From: Adiantum capillus-veneris | Taxonomy: Eukaryota > Streptophyta > Polypodiopsida > Polypodiales > Pteridaceae | Assembly: GCA_014529385.2 (NCBI GenBank) | Contig: CM043957.1 | Coordinates: 89,862,881 to 89,926,880 of the forward strand | Length of the DNA: 64,000 nt | Direction: 5' to 3' | Shown: piece by piece, positions 1 to 10,435 of the stretch | How positions within the stretch are numbered: the first letter of the stretch is position 1 | Layout of the letters: each line of letters starts with the position of its first letter | Made by a program: the position numbers and the translations under genes | The notes under the pieces: generated by a model | What the model saw: the letters and a program-made list of their open reading frames with translations, nothing else | Databases searched by the model: none | Told to the model about the DNA's origin: nothing

Positions 1-1018
1 CTGATCAATTAAGCTATTTAATCGCGAGAGAAAAGTTCATGTTCGAGGGTTGAGTAGAGGCTATATTTAGAAGACCTTGTAGCTAAGCTACAATAAAAGG
101 AATTGCTTATGAAATCATAGCCCGACTTATTCCCTTTTCTTTGACCCCCCAAAGATTTTTCACCTTGATCAATGTTGATGTGTGTGCTTATTTTATATGC
201 CTTGGACGTTTTGCTTTTCAAGGAAAAGTGCCCACATTGGGAACCTCTAGGGCTCTAGTACCATAGGCAAACATGTGAGTGAAGTACCAAATCAAGCTAG
301 GATTTCTCTTCCACTGGCTTAAAATTTTACATTGTGGCACTTTTGATTTTTTTTGTTTGTTCGTTTTCTTCATTTCAATTTTGTAACTTTGGAGGGTCAT
401 ATGACACGGTTACCCTCCTTAAGCTCATAACACTAGTAAACTCCCTTTATAATACTTAAGCTAAGGTCAATACGGACTAAGCCCACTAGAAAGCCCTAGT
501 ACATTGCACTGAATGCTGCCTAAATTGGATTAAAAACCTAAAGTAACCATTAAATACTAGGAAGGCATTCCCCATGGTATTAAGAGAAGATCTCTAACTT
601 CTAGCTTGGTCAAACTAGCTTAGTCAAACTATTGCTCGATTCTTAAACCTAGACAAGAAATTATGACAAAAATTTATATAGAATCTAATGTTTAATCTAA
701 AGAAATGTGTTGAATATTGTGCTACCAATCACATTTATAGCAAACAGACATTGATGCTAAAAAGAAGACAAGAAGCAATGCTAATGGACAAGAAACACTT
801 GTTCATGTTGATGATTGCCCTCGATTAGAAGAGTGAATAAGAGAAAGATTCCATGAAGTTCAAAATCCTAACAATGGCAACGCGTTCTTGTACACACTAG
901 AAAACACAAGGAATACCTCTAGGATGCACATCAGTGGGAAGAGGCACCAACACTTATTGAACACAGTCAAACAACATAAGGAATCCTAATATAATTATTT
1001 GCACCCCCTAGAGAGTCA
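1..1018. other. no recognisable feature
   Basis: AT-rich sequence with only short open frames that lack coding character. No LTR end, tRNA-like fold or protein domain was recognised. It may be the decayed flank or LTR of the minus-strand gypsy remnant at 1.9-3.9 kb, but nothing in the sequence proves this. Confidence 0.4.
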
Positions 1019-1450
1019 ACGGAGCAGGATATTGAATAGATGGGCAAGTAGCCCTAGGTCTAAACCCCTATCCTCGTCTCATCATTGGGAAAAACAAAGT
1101 CATCATCTGTGAGACCGTACGTGTCATCCGTGTAATCATGTAACTCTTCCTCATCATTAGAGGCACAAATGTTCACTAAGAATGTCACTAGGCATCTATA
1201 GTCATCTTGGTCAAGAGGGTTGTGCAATCGGAGAGACATCCTTAACTAAGTATGGATCAGTCATGGTCAAGAGACGTATCAGCCGTTCTAACTCCTCGAA
1301 ATTCCTCTCACATGCTAGTATATCTACCAAATCCCATTCACATGCAAGCATCAGGTAGAATATGTAAAACACTTGTGAAAAGTAAAGAGGGTACCTCTCA
1401 CCCAAGGTAGGAGTGGATGACTCTAGCATACTAGCCATATTTGTACACAC
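1019..1450 (-). pseudogene. unrecognised coding remnant, two frames
   Basis: Not recognised as any family. On the minus strand a 79-codon open frame (1450 to 1211) runs into a second frame from about 1215 down to about 1060. That second frame reads as an acidic stretch rich in Asp and Glu with few stops, and it starts with residues similar in phase to the end of the first. This looks like one coding region broken by a frameshift. The first frame has an amphipathic stretch rich in Leu and Glu. It lies upstream, in transcription sense, of nothing identifiable and may be part of the adjacent decayed gypsy element or a host gene fragment. A spurious open frame remains possible. Confidence 0.25.
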
Positions 1451-1868
1451 AGATGATGATGGTTAGTGTGAAAATATTATAAGGGTCATGTCAAAAGGTT
1501 GTTTTCTTGTGCATAATGTGTTTTCATGATTTTGGGTCATGTACTAGAACTTGTAGGTTTCCAGCTTTTTGTTTGGTGGCTTTTGCTCTTTTACTTTTTT
1601 AAATGTTTTTTTCTTGAGTATAGGGCTATATATATACATTTCCTAAGATTGGAAGATTGAGAGGTCAGGAAGGAAGGTTAAGAGGGGAGCAAATGAATGA
1701 TGGATGCTAGCAAACACTCCCCCCTTCCTTGGGTAGATCATACCTTTTGAAACAATATAGTACCTTTTGAAACCAATTGTTCCAAGTTATCATGGGTCAA
1801 GACTTTGACCAATATTTGTTGACCACCCTAGGCATTTCATCTAGTTGCAAGGGTAGTAAGGTAGTCTA
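1451..1868. other. no recognisable feature
   Basis: AT-rich spacer with TATA-like runs near 1629-1640 and no coding or repeat structure that I could recognise. Confidence 0.35.
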
Positions 1869-2799
1869 TCATGATTTTATTTGCAAAGTTGTTGTAGGTG
1901 GTGAACTTACAACGGGAGGTGCAAATTCTTTCTTGTTTGTATGGATATGTACAATGGTAGGTGGAGGTTGTGTTGAAGCTTCTATTTTCGTATATGGACT
2001 ACATGAAGAGCAAGAAGCTTCAATTGTTTTTTCTATTTTTGAGCTGAGAAAAACAAGCCTTTCTTGCTTGGGTACCCATACTAGCTCCGGATTTGGTGTA
2101 TAGTGTTCTGTGACCTTTCCCTTCCCATAATCTTCAATTAGATTTATCGTTATAGGATTTGACTCACATGGGTTAGGTGACAGAAAAGAACATTTACGTT
2201 TTGGCACCCAGATTTGATGATTTTCTTGATAGTAGCCTTGGGATTCCAATAATTATTTAGGAATCCAACGCAATGTTTTCTTACATTTTTGGAAGCGAGT
2301 GGGCGTTTCTTACAAGGCTTCTGGTTTTTAGCATCAGAAATTGTCACTAAAGAAGATTCACGGACCCATTTGTATGTTTTATTTGTTATATTAAGATGGG
2401 TCTTGTGTGTCTCAAGCTTTGTTTCAACTACAAAAGTTGAAGCTCTAAGAGTTGGGCTATAGGGACACATGGTTCAACCTCCTAGGCATGCACTGTTTTG
2501 GGTTTTATATCCTCAGGAGGTAATATCTCAGGGACTATGGTGTGAGTGGTAGGGCTAAGAGTTGGTTTCTATGTTGTGACACTCCCAATCCCCCAATCAA
2601 TAGTGTGTTTGGTTGCTATCATCCACGTGTGTCCTAGGTTTATATTACCTTCCATAGTTCCAGCATGCATGACCAAAAAGTCTTGCGCTACAACCCCGTT
2701 GTCATAACTGATAGAAGTGTGGAAGATTCCAAAAACCATAGTTTGTTTCTTGTTGACACCAAACCTAATGATGTTTGGAATGTCGTTCAGTAGGCCCAT
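1869..2799 (-). pseudogene. decayed gypsy linker and protease-like region
   Basis: Three overlapping minus-strand frames (2799-2569, 2470-2150, 2249-1869) form a frameshifted coding remnant. The first ends in a motif LGHTWMIATKHTIDWG that resembles the C-terminal part of gypsy retropepsins, where a Leu-Gly-x-x-Trp segment follows the catalytic core. The other two hold three loosely repeated Trp-Val-(Pro/Arg)-(Lys/Glu) motifs in a basic, proline-rich setting, like the low-complexity linkers of plant gypsy gag-pol proteins. A protease directly downstream of integrase (2787-3290) is not the normal gag-PR-RT-RH-INT order, so an internal deletion or rearrangement is inferred. The protease assignment is tentative because the DTG/DSG core is absent. 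Confidence 0.35.
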
Positions 2800-3290
2800 A
2801 GAGCATCCATGAGATGTTTATCCCAGTCACCTGTGTGGTTATTCACCTGCTTTGTGATGATTTTACAAATCATGCCATTTACCTTTTCCACTAGGCCATT
2901 GCATTGTGGATAGTATGGTGTGGAATGTTGGCGTGTAATGCCTAAACTTTTCATTAGTTCTCCCACCAGGTCGCCTCTGAAACCTGGTCCCCTATTAGAT
3001 ATTATCTCTAGAGGAGTGCCAAAACGGCAACAAGTGTGCTCAAATATGAACTTTGCTACCTCTTGGGCTATAATGCATGTGGTGGTTGCTGCTTTCGTCC
3101 ATCGGGTCATGTAGTCTACACCAACTAGAATGTATAGTTTACCTGATTGGGCCCTTGGTAGAGGACCGATTGCATCTATTCCCCACTTTTCAAACGGACC
3201 ATATGAGATGATAGGAGTCTGTGACCCATAGGTTAGTGTACGATCACTGGACACTTGATAGGCCTTGCATGTTTTACACCGATGATGCAC
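2787..3290 (-). pseudogene. Ty3/gypsy integrase core fragment (Tat-like)
   Basis: The 167-codon frame begins at the end of the integrase zinc region (Cys-x-x-Cys, CKTC) and runs through the catalytic core. It shows WGIDAIGPL with the first catalytic Asp, the YxxVxVDYxTRW block typical of Tat/Athila-group integrases, and LVEKVNG with the catalytic Glu. The second catalytic Asp is lost: the usual S/T-D-R/Q-G reads S-N-R-G. The frame stops at the ALWAY motif just before the C-terminal third. On the same strand an RNase H fragment lies upstream (3944-3543), so the order RH-INT is normal for gypsy. The lost Asp and the abrupt end indicate a dead fragment. Confidence 0.7.
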
Positions 3291-3542
3291 ATCCCTGTTC
3301 AGACTAAGCCAAGAGAATCCTGCCTGTAGAATCTTCCTACTGGTGATATCTAAAGCAAGATGACCGCCAGAGACACCATCATCGCAACTTGAGATTACCT
3401 CCGTGATCCCACTGGAGGATGGTACTCGCCTGAGAATCTGATCCTTGCTTTTACAATATAAGTGGTTGTTTACAAAGCGGTATTTTGTAGCCTCCCTTAC
3501 CAGCCACTATTTATGGCCCTTATTGTACCCTTCAGGACATTC

Positions 3543-3944
3543 TCATGTATCTAAGAAGCTAATGATATCAGGCGAGGCATCGCTACCTTGAAAGAGGGGT
3601 AGTTTTAGTTTAAGTGCTCCTATGGGAATGTCTTGTATTCTTTCCTTGGCTAGAGCATCTGCCTCTTGATTTTTTGTCCTAGGGACATGAAATAATTTCA
3701 CTGCTTCAAACTTTCTTAAAAGATCCTTAACTTGGCGTAGTTGACCAAGTAAAACCTGATTTCTACAAACCCAAGTGCCATTTATCTGCTTTATCAAAAG
3801 CAGAGCATCGCCAAACACATTTAGGTGTTGAATCCCCTGCAAAATACATTGTTCCAATCCAAGAATTAAAGCCGTTGGAGAGGGGGAATGGGAAACACAC
3901 ACCAACACACACACAATGGCCCCTATATAGCTCAGGGTATTCAC
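3543..3944 (-). pseudogene. gypsy RNase H fragment, archaeal-type
   Basis: The frame encodes ALILGLEQCILQGI, then FGDALLLIKQINGTW, and ends with HVPRTKNQEADALAKE. This is the pattern of the second, archaeal-like RNase H carried by Tat-lineage gypsy elements: a Glu in the first helix, an Asp in the FGD strand, and the terminal Asn-x-x-x-Asp-x-Leu-Ala motif. Coding similarity starts near 3880; the first residues of the open frame look like unrelated DNA. About 250 bp of degenerate sequence separates it from the integrase on the same strand. It is probably the same element. Confidence 0.6.
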
Positions 3945-4103
3945 AGCACCCCTGTCCTCTCGAAAACACCTTCAAAAAAACCAACTCACACTAGCAGGGC
4001 CTCGCTTGCACTTCGCCCAACGCACACATGCTTTGCACAATTAGCAAACAGCGATCACACCGATATTGCTCGCTTCCAGCTCTTCCACAACGCAACACTG
4101 TTT

Positions 4104-5072
4104 GGACTTGAGGATTGCAAACCTATTGCCACTCCCATGGAAACAGGTTTGAAGTTGAGTCTACATGATGCTGGTGATCCCACTGATGTCACTCTTTACC
4201 AAACTGTTGTTGGCTGCCTCATTTATGTATGCAACATGAGGCCAGATATTTAGTTTGCAGTCTCACAGGTCAGCAGATTCATGCATAGTCTACATGATGC
4301 TGGTGATCCCACTGATGTCACTCTTTACCAAACTGTTGTTGGCTGCCTCATTTATGTATGCAACATGAGGCCAGATATTTAGTTTGCAGTCTCACAGGTC
4401 AGCAGATTCATGCATAGCCCAAGGTCTAAGCATTGGCAGGCTGTCAAGAGGATTTTCCGCTACCTTAGTGGCACTTTACATCTTGGCTTGTTTTATCCCA
4501 AGGGGGGATCATTGCCACCAAACTTACATGCTTTTTCGGACTCAGATTGGGCTGGTTGTTTTGACACGCGATTGTCCACAAGTGGTTTTTGTTTCATGCT
4601 TGGTAGTTCATGTATATCATGGTTGAGCAAGAAGCAACCTACTGTGGCCACTTCGAGTTGTGAGGCTGAGTACAGGGCAGTCTTCACAGTTACGGTTGAG
4701 TGTGTATGGCTCATACGCCTTATGGCTGATTTCGGTGTTGGACAGTACATTGCCAACACTATCTACACTGACAGTCAGAGAGCATTGGCAGTTGCGAGGA
4801 ACCCAGTTTTTCATGCTCACACAAAGCACATTGAGGTGCATTACCACTATGTCAGGGAGAGGCTCTCAGCAGGAGAGATCAGCTTGGCTTATGTGCCAAC
4901 ACAGGACAACCTTGCAGATCTTTTCATAAAGGAATTGTCTCGTGAGAAGCTTGAAGCTTTCCGCAAAGCTTTGGGCTTACTCCCCTTTGTGGACTGATCA
5001 TGTCCTCAGGGCATGGCACTTCCCTTTACTCATGTGCTAGCTCTCGTTCACCGCATCACTCCAGGGGGGGTT
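4104..5072 (+). pseudogene. Copia-A fragment: RT end and RNase H
   Basis: 5'-truncated copy of the copia family found intact at 44400-49576. It begins at the conserved LEDCKPIATPMETGLKL block near the RT C-terminus and continues through RNase H (DSDWAGC, SSCEAEYRA, YTDSQRALAVARN, THKHIEVHYHY-like block) to the family's stop codon near 4996, then into its 3' LTR at 5073. A premature TAG replaces a Gln codon before FAVSQVSRF. A 129-bp in-frame tandem duplication sits inside it (4158-4415). The left breakpoint has no LTR or target duplication, so the 5' part was lost by truncation or deletion. Confidence 0.85.
4158..4415 (+). repeat. 129-bp tandem duplication in copia fragment
   Basis: Two adjacent 129-bp copies (4158-4286 and 4287-4415) that appear identical by eye, including the same premature TAG. 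The length is 43 codons, so frame is kept. The junction shares AGTCTACATG/ATAGTCTACA-type overlap. The duplication therefore arose after the stop codon. Confidence 0.9.
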
Positions 5073-5310
5073 TGTTACCATATACATGTGGTAGTGATGT
5101 GTGTGAACACATCACTACCACACTAGGACTGCCGGGGCATTTTTTCCCTCTTTAGGAGGTTTTTTCCCCCGAGCATTGTATATACGCCCATCACTCTAGG
5201 GCTATTTATCTTTCCATTGCACACTAAGTAACACACTCTCTATTTTGTGCCTTGAGCTTCCTTTGTCTTCTCCAAGCTGTGTGTGTTTCTCTGCAACCCT
5301 AATTCCAACA
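5073..5310 (+). repeat. Copia-A 3' LTR
   Basis: Starts TGTTACCATATACATG and ends AATTCCAACA, matching the other Copia-A LTRs at 33732, 44400, 49351 and 52349. It is 238 bp rather than 226-227 bp because an ACATCACTACC-like block near 5110 is duplicated. A purine tract, CCAGGGGGGGTTT, immediately precedes it and serves as the polypurine tract. The host exon begins directly after it. Confidence 0.9.
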
Positions 5311-6027
5311 CTTGACTGGGAAGACTTAAGGAGAAAAAAATTATTGTTTGGGATGGAAATCACCGCTTGAAAATTTGGATGCACTTGATAAAAATGCGTA
5401 AGTGATTTTTTTTTGTTTAATGTAAGGATGTCTTGTATTACTCTATGCTATCTAATTTGCCATTTTGTTGTTGTAGAATTTTCAATGATAAGGTGGAGAC
5501 ATTGTTCTGTCAAGTGTCAATTTGTCCATGTTGATAGAAGTGCAGAGGGAGAGCTTATGCTAGCTCTGTGCTCTCAGAATGAGTAGGCTCATTTGGTGTT
5601 TTTTAACACAACTAAGGGAACTTATATAAAGGTCATTTTTTGGTATTTATAAAAACTACAAAATTGTTAAAATGCTCATATTATTTAGACTATGTTTGTG
5701 AGAGAAACATATTCTTGTTTACTTTAGAGCACGTTCTTGAAAAAAATGAAGAGGGTATTGAGGAGATTGGCTCGGCTTCCAAGAAAGTCACCTCTTCAAA
5801 AAGAGTAAACACTAGTACAATCTCCTCTATAAAGAAACGATTGGAATTTGTTAAATCCAAGAAGCCCAAGAAGTCCCGCAAAAAGAACAAAATAGGTGCT
5901 CAAGGTTCCAAATGTAAACTTGCATGTATAGATATCTAGCTATCACTTTCTGTCTACTCAACAACTCTTGATGAAATATTTTATTTTCAGATTATGCAGT
6001 GCCTTTTATAGATTATGATGAGAAATG
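5311..6027 (+). pseudogene. unrecognised spliced host gene, 5' part (exons A-D)
   Basis: Four exons inferred from splice signals and frame. A: 5311-5397 (donor C|GTAAGT), containing IIVWDGNHRLKIWMHL. B: 5477-5631. C: about 5728-5913, very Lys/Ser-rich, possibly a nuclear-localisation segment. D: 5991-6027. Introns are 79, 96 and 77 bp. Phases match from A to B and from C to D; B to C does not match as read. Exon B carries one in-frame TAG (5584-5586), so the gene is decayed or a pseudogene. The 5' end is cut by the copia LTR ending at 5310. Exon D ends in phase 2 and continues across the retrotransposon at 6076-14881 into exon E at 14921. I do not recognise the protein family. Confidence 0.6.
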
Positions 6028-6507
6028 GTAAATACATGTGAGAAGAAAGATTGACTATGTGTGGTGTGTGTTGTGTGTAAGGTCTCCACCTTTCTAGTAG
6101 CCAGGAATGAACTCAAGCTTTAGGAGATAGCATTGTCAGGCAATCAGGTAAAAACACTATCTCAAAAGAAAAAAATAATGGTATTTCTGGAATCTTAAGC
6201 ACAGCAAACCTCGGGCTAGAAATTTTCAGAATTACATTCGGACAAAAACTGACTCCGCTAGTCCTTCCGGAAGATTCAATGTAAATAAAAATATTAAGAA
6301 AAATTGAATGGTTGCAGTAATCATTTAATCATAGACTTTACTAAAGGCCTCCCAGATATTTTACAGATTTTTACCAATTAAGCAAAAAATTAGGTCAAAA
6401 TATAGCAGATTTGATTTTTAAAGCTAGCAGGCGATTGGAGGGGTCATCACTGGCCTACCAGGGACATGAATAGCCTACCATTTCCAGCCTGTGCGTGCCC
6501 AAAAATC

Positions 6508-6515
6508 TATAAATA
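6508..6515 (+). promoter_or_regulatory. TATA box in the long LTR
   Basis: TATAAATA in the context CTATAAATAGG, a classic plant core promoter, about 430 bp inside the LTR. A pyrimidine-rich stretch that could hold the start site lies about 30 bp downstream. It supports plus-strand orientation of the element. Confidence 0.5.
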
Positions 6516-6779
6516 GGACCCCTTGCTTCTCAATTTCACTCAAACTCGGAATCTTGGCAGATTTCTCTTGCAAATAAGAGAACCCCTCATAGAAATTACT
6601 TAAAGAGCAAAAACTTTGTAATTAATCGAGGTAATTAATTTAATTTTAGTTAATTAAAAAAATATGTTAAGTTTTGACTAATTTTTATAATTAAGCTATT
6701 AATTAAATAGATTAAGCATTCCCTATTATTAACTGCTCTCTAAATTATTAACTAAATTAAGCAAAAATAATTATAGTAA

Positions 6780-8150
6780 AATTAGATCTTAATTCTTTGA
6801 GTAATCTACCTAATTAATTAGGCAAAAATTATCTATTTTTAAGCATAAACTAAAGAGAAAAATTAGCTAAATCACTTAGATAATTATATAGTAATTATCA
6901 GAGCTAGAAATTAGTGTTAAAAAGTTGGGATAATTAGGTCAAGCACAAAAACCTAGTTTAGCTAATTAATTAGACTAAAATTGTTTATTTTTACTCATAA
7001 ATTAAAGAGGAAAAATAGATAAATCACTTAGATAATTATACAATTATTATCACGGCCAAAAATCACTATTAGGAAGATGGGATAATTATGCCATGCACAA
7101 AAAATTATTTTAGCTAATTAATTAGGTTAAAATTATCTATTTTTAAGCATAAATTAAAAAGGGAAATTATCTAAATACATAGATAATTGTACAGTAATTA
7201 TCATAGCTAAAAATCACTGTTAGAAAGCAGACATAATTAGGTTATGAGTAAAAATTATTTTAGCTAATTAATTAAGCTAAAATTATCTATTTTTAAACAT
7301 ACATTAAAGAGAAAATTTAGCTAAATCATTTAGATAATTATATAGTAATTATGAGAGCTAGAAAGCACCATTAGAAAGCCAAGATAGTTAAGGCAAGAGC
7401 AAAAAATTAGTTTAGCTAATTAATTAGGCTAAAATTGTCTGCTCTTAAGCATAAATTGAAGGGGGAAATTAGATAATTATATAGTAATTATCAAAGCTAG
7501 AAATCATTGTTGAAAAGTTGGGATAATTAGGCTATGCACAAAAAATTAGTTTAGCTAATTAATTATATTTAAAAATTTTTTTAAGCATAAATTAAAAAGG
7601 GAAATTAGCCAATTACTTAGTTAATTGTACAGTAATTATCATAGCTAAAAGCCACTGTTAGAAAGCTGACATAATTAGGCCATGAGTAGAAAATTAGTTT
7701 AGCTAACTAATTAAGTTAAAATTGTCTATTCTTAAGCATAAATTAAAGAGGGAAATTAGCTAAATCATTTCAATAACTATACCATTATTATCATAGCTAG
7801 AAATCACTGTTAACAAGTCAAAATAATTAGGGTATGAGCAAAAAATTAGTTTAGCTAATTAATTAGGCTAATATTTTTTCAAGCATAAATTAAATGGGAA
7901 AATTAGCTAAATCACTAAGATAATAAAAAAATAATTATCATAGCTAAAAATCATTGTTAAAAAGCTAAAATAATTAGGCCATGAACAGAAAATTAGTTAA
8001 GCTAATTAATTAGGCTAAAATTGTTTGTTTTTAAACATAATTTGAGAAGGGAAATTAGCTAATTACTTTATATAATTACATAGTAGTTACCAAAGATGGA
8101 AAATAGTATTAAAAAATGGAAATAATTAGTTTAGGGAATTACCTTAGCTA
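6780..8150 (+). repeat. AT-rich tandem array, period about 150 bp
   Basis: The phrase GCTAATTAATTAGG and variants recur at 6961, 7113, 7263, 7415, 7554, 7702, 7854 and 8001, with spacings of 139-152 bp. Each unit also carries AAGCATAAATTAAA, GATAATTATA and GCTAGAAATCA blocks in the same order. Units are diverged. The array lies inside the left LTR of the long-LTR element. Confidence 0.85.
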
Positions 8151-9555
8151 ATATTGTTTAGTTTTGACTATAAATTGAGAAGGAAAATTAGCTAATTAAG
8201 TGATAATTAAAATAATATCAAAGCTAAGTGTTAATTATTAGAGTTAATTTACATGATATTAAATCCATGATAATTATCTTAAGGTTAAAAAATCAATAAA
8301 GATATCTATCTAAGTCAAATTATATTAATTCTAACTAAAAATTAAAGGGGGAATTTAGTAAATCATGTTAGATAATTACATGCTTAGGGCACAAAAGATA
8401 ATTACCATCCTTAAGACAGCTTGTCTCAAGACACCTCCGACTCCTTGTTATAAATTGATGATAATATGGCTTTCCAGCCACGGATAAGTCGGTTACCCCC
8501 ATGAACGATGAGTTTCTACTCTGTGTCATGTCTTGATGTTTCTACATGAGTTAGGATACCGTTTTTATCCTAAGAGACCCACCTGGTTGTATGGGCAATT
8601 GGTTTGGTGTATGGGCACCCCGACCTTGGGTGGGGATTTATCCACCCCGGATTGTGAACAAGGAATGGGTGCCGTTTTTTCACCCTTTAGTGGTCTTGAG
8701 ACAAGAAGACTAATGGTCATGGTTTTTATGGACAATGTTTTGATTGACAGTACCCTGTCTTAAGTTTAAAGATGTTTGTTTACTAAAAGAATGCTTTTCA
8801 GTGATGTCTTTAATACTTGATTAAAGGAATTACTGTGACAGAAAGTTAAAAGAAACCATTATTTTAAATGTTAAAACAATGTGATAGTAATTAGAAAGCA
8901 AAAGAATCATGGGTGAGTGTGGGGTGGTAAGTGGGGATTGACTAAGGTTGTCAATCATGGACGGGTGGACCTGATTGTTCAACTAACTATCCATCCCTAC
9001 GCACTAAAAACATTCAAAAAACTTCTTCGCTTGGAAGAGGAGTCCACCAGCGGCTGTATCCTTGCATATGTTAGGGGAAAAAAGTATTGGTTGAGGATAT
9101 CTTAGCCCAAATTGTGGAAGTCATAGGGCTTAAATAATTTTGTAATTTTAAAATGTTGTCCCGTTTTTGTTGCGAGGCAGGACTAGGTCTTCTTCTAGAG
9201 CTATAGACCTAAGCTATTGTCAATGGTAAAGGTCTATTCCTCATATTTTTCTTGTTTAGAGACTCAGATTTTTATTAGGCCTAGAGACCTGTCAAGGACC
9301 ACATCCCAATTTTGGTATTGATGGGTTGGGGACCTCACAAGCGGGATCAGATCATGTGTTGATTAAAGTCTTGGCCCTAGGGCAAAGTTTAAGGTGTTAG
9401 GTTGAAATAAGCGATCTTTGACAAATTCAAGTAAAGAGGTATTTAATCAAAAAGAGGGAGACAAAGAAAGAGAGAGAACTATTCCCATCTTTACAAGAAG
9501 ATTTCCATCAAGCCTATTGCCAATTCATGGATTTCAACATTAGGTTTATGAGGGC

Positions 9556-9950
9556 TTGCCTATTCGGACACTATTCAATGAGAAAAAGCGTGATGAAATG
9601 GCTAGACAAGAGATTTTCTCCTCCCACTTGGAGGATCAAGTGGTCAGAATCCGGTGGAATTTTTTCATTGATACAGGAGAGTTAAAAGGTTTAGAATTAA
9701 ATATGAAGAGACTCAAATGGGCCGAAGATCCTCAAGTGATTGAAGTATACTTTTTCATTGGGATGGAGAATCCAGAGGAAACCCTTGTAATAGATGATGT
9801 CCAAGTATCACAAAATCAATGGGTGTTTGATCAGGTGTCTAAAGTAATCTACCCAGGTAGAATTAGGCCCATAGTTTTAGTGGACCAAAAGATGTTGTAT
9901 ATTTTGATCCTATATCTGATCCTCCCAAAGTCCACAAGATTCTTGTATAG
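9556..9950 (+). CDS. unrecognised ORF inside long-LTR element
   Basis: An open frame of about 130 codons directly downstream of the left LTR, before the Gypsy-B LTR breakpoint at about 9952. The frame stays open beyond that point but then encodes LTR sequence. Its acidic, Trp-containing composition looks coding (for example RIRWNFFIDTGELKGLEL, VIEVYFFIGMENPEE). From its position it could be the start of the element's gag or a captured piece, but I recognise no domain or zinc knuckle. Another frame just upstream (about 9490-9690) also reads protein-like, so a frameshift is possible. Confidence 0.3.
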
Positions 9951-9951
9951 G

Positions 9952-10422
9952 GATGTAAGAATACTCCTTCTTCCTCTAGATCTACTCTCATACCCTGCTA
10001 GCTCTCACCATCTTCAAAGGTGTGTGAGGTCTTGGGTGTGAGACCGTGAGGAATTGATGTTATGTGTTAGTACGTGTAAGTTTGGTGCATGAAGCTTCCA
10101 TCTTCATTGCACCAACGAGTTTTTAGCAAGGAACACAAAGAATTGTATTGTACGAAGTCTCTCTTAATGGGAGAAGCTATAATACAAGTGCCTAATGGAG
10201 GGGGGACCGGTCCATGTAAATCCGGTCCTCAATAGTTGTCAATTGTTCTATTTCTCTCCCTCTTTCAAGTATTGTTATGCCAAAAAAATTAGGTGTTATG
10301 CCAATGTTGTTATCTCCAACCAAGCACTCTTCTATGCTCATTAGGAACTTTCTGTTAATGAAATGCTCACTATGTTAAGTTATTTTCCGCTATTTACAAG
10401 GTATTTAGACCATTAAATGTTA
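9952..10422 (+). repeat. Gypsy-B LTR, 3' part
   Basis: Matches 18600-19083 and, more distantly, 31480-31985. Shared landmarks are AAGAATACTCCTTCTTCCTC, GTGAGGTCTTGGG, GAACACAAAGAATTGTATTG, GGAGGGGGGACCGG and the end ACCATTAAATGTTACA. It is plus-oriented and lacks its 5' half. It abuts the opposite-strand gag at 10436, so it is a stranded fragment rather than the LTR of that gag. Confidence 0.75.
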
Positions 10423-10435
10423 CATGTACCTTCTC

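Larger units (their letters stand above)
6076..9339 (+). repeat. left LTR of long-LTR element
   Basis: It contains a promoter-like TATA box at 6508-6515, an AT-rich array with period about 150 bp (6780-8150), and a GC-richer 3' part from about 8402. That 3' part matches 13155-14881 closely (for example CTTGTCTCAAGACACCTCC at 8421 and 13167). It ends CTCACA at 9339. Compared with the right copy it lacks about 850 bp corresponding to 12290-13150. No clear TGG-type primer site follows at 9340. Confidence 0.7.

Noticed and set aside
6780-8150. Regularly spaced repeat resembling a CRISPR-like array
   Set aside because: The whole 150-bp unit is repeated with drift, with no unique spacers, in a eukaryotic LTR.
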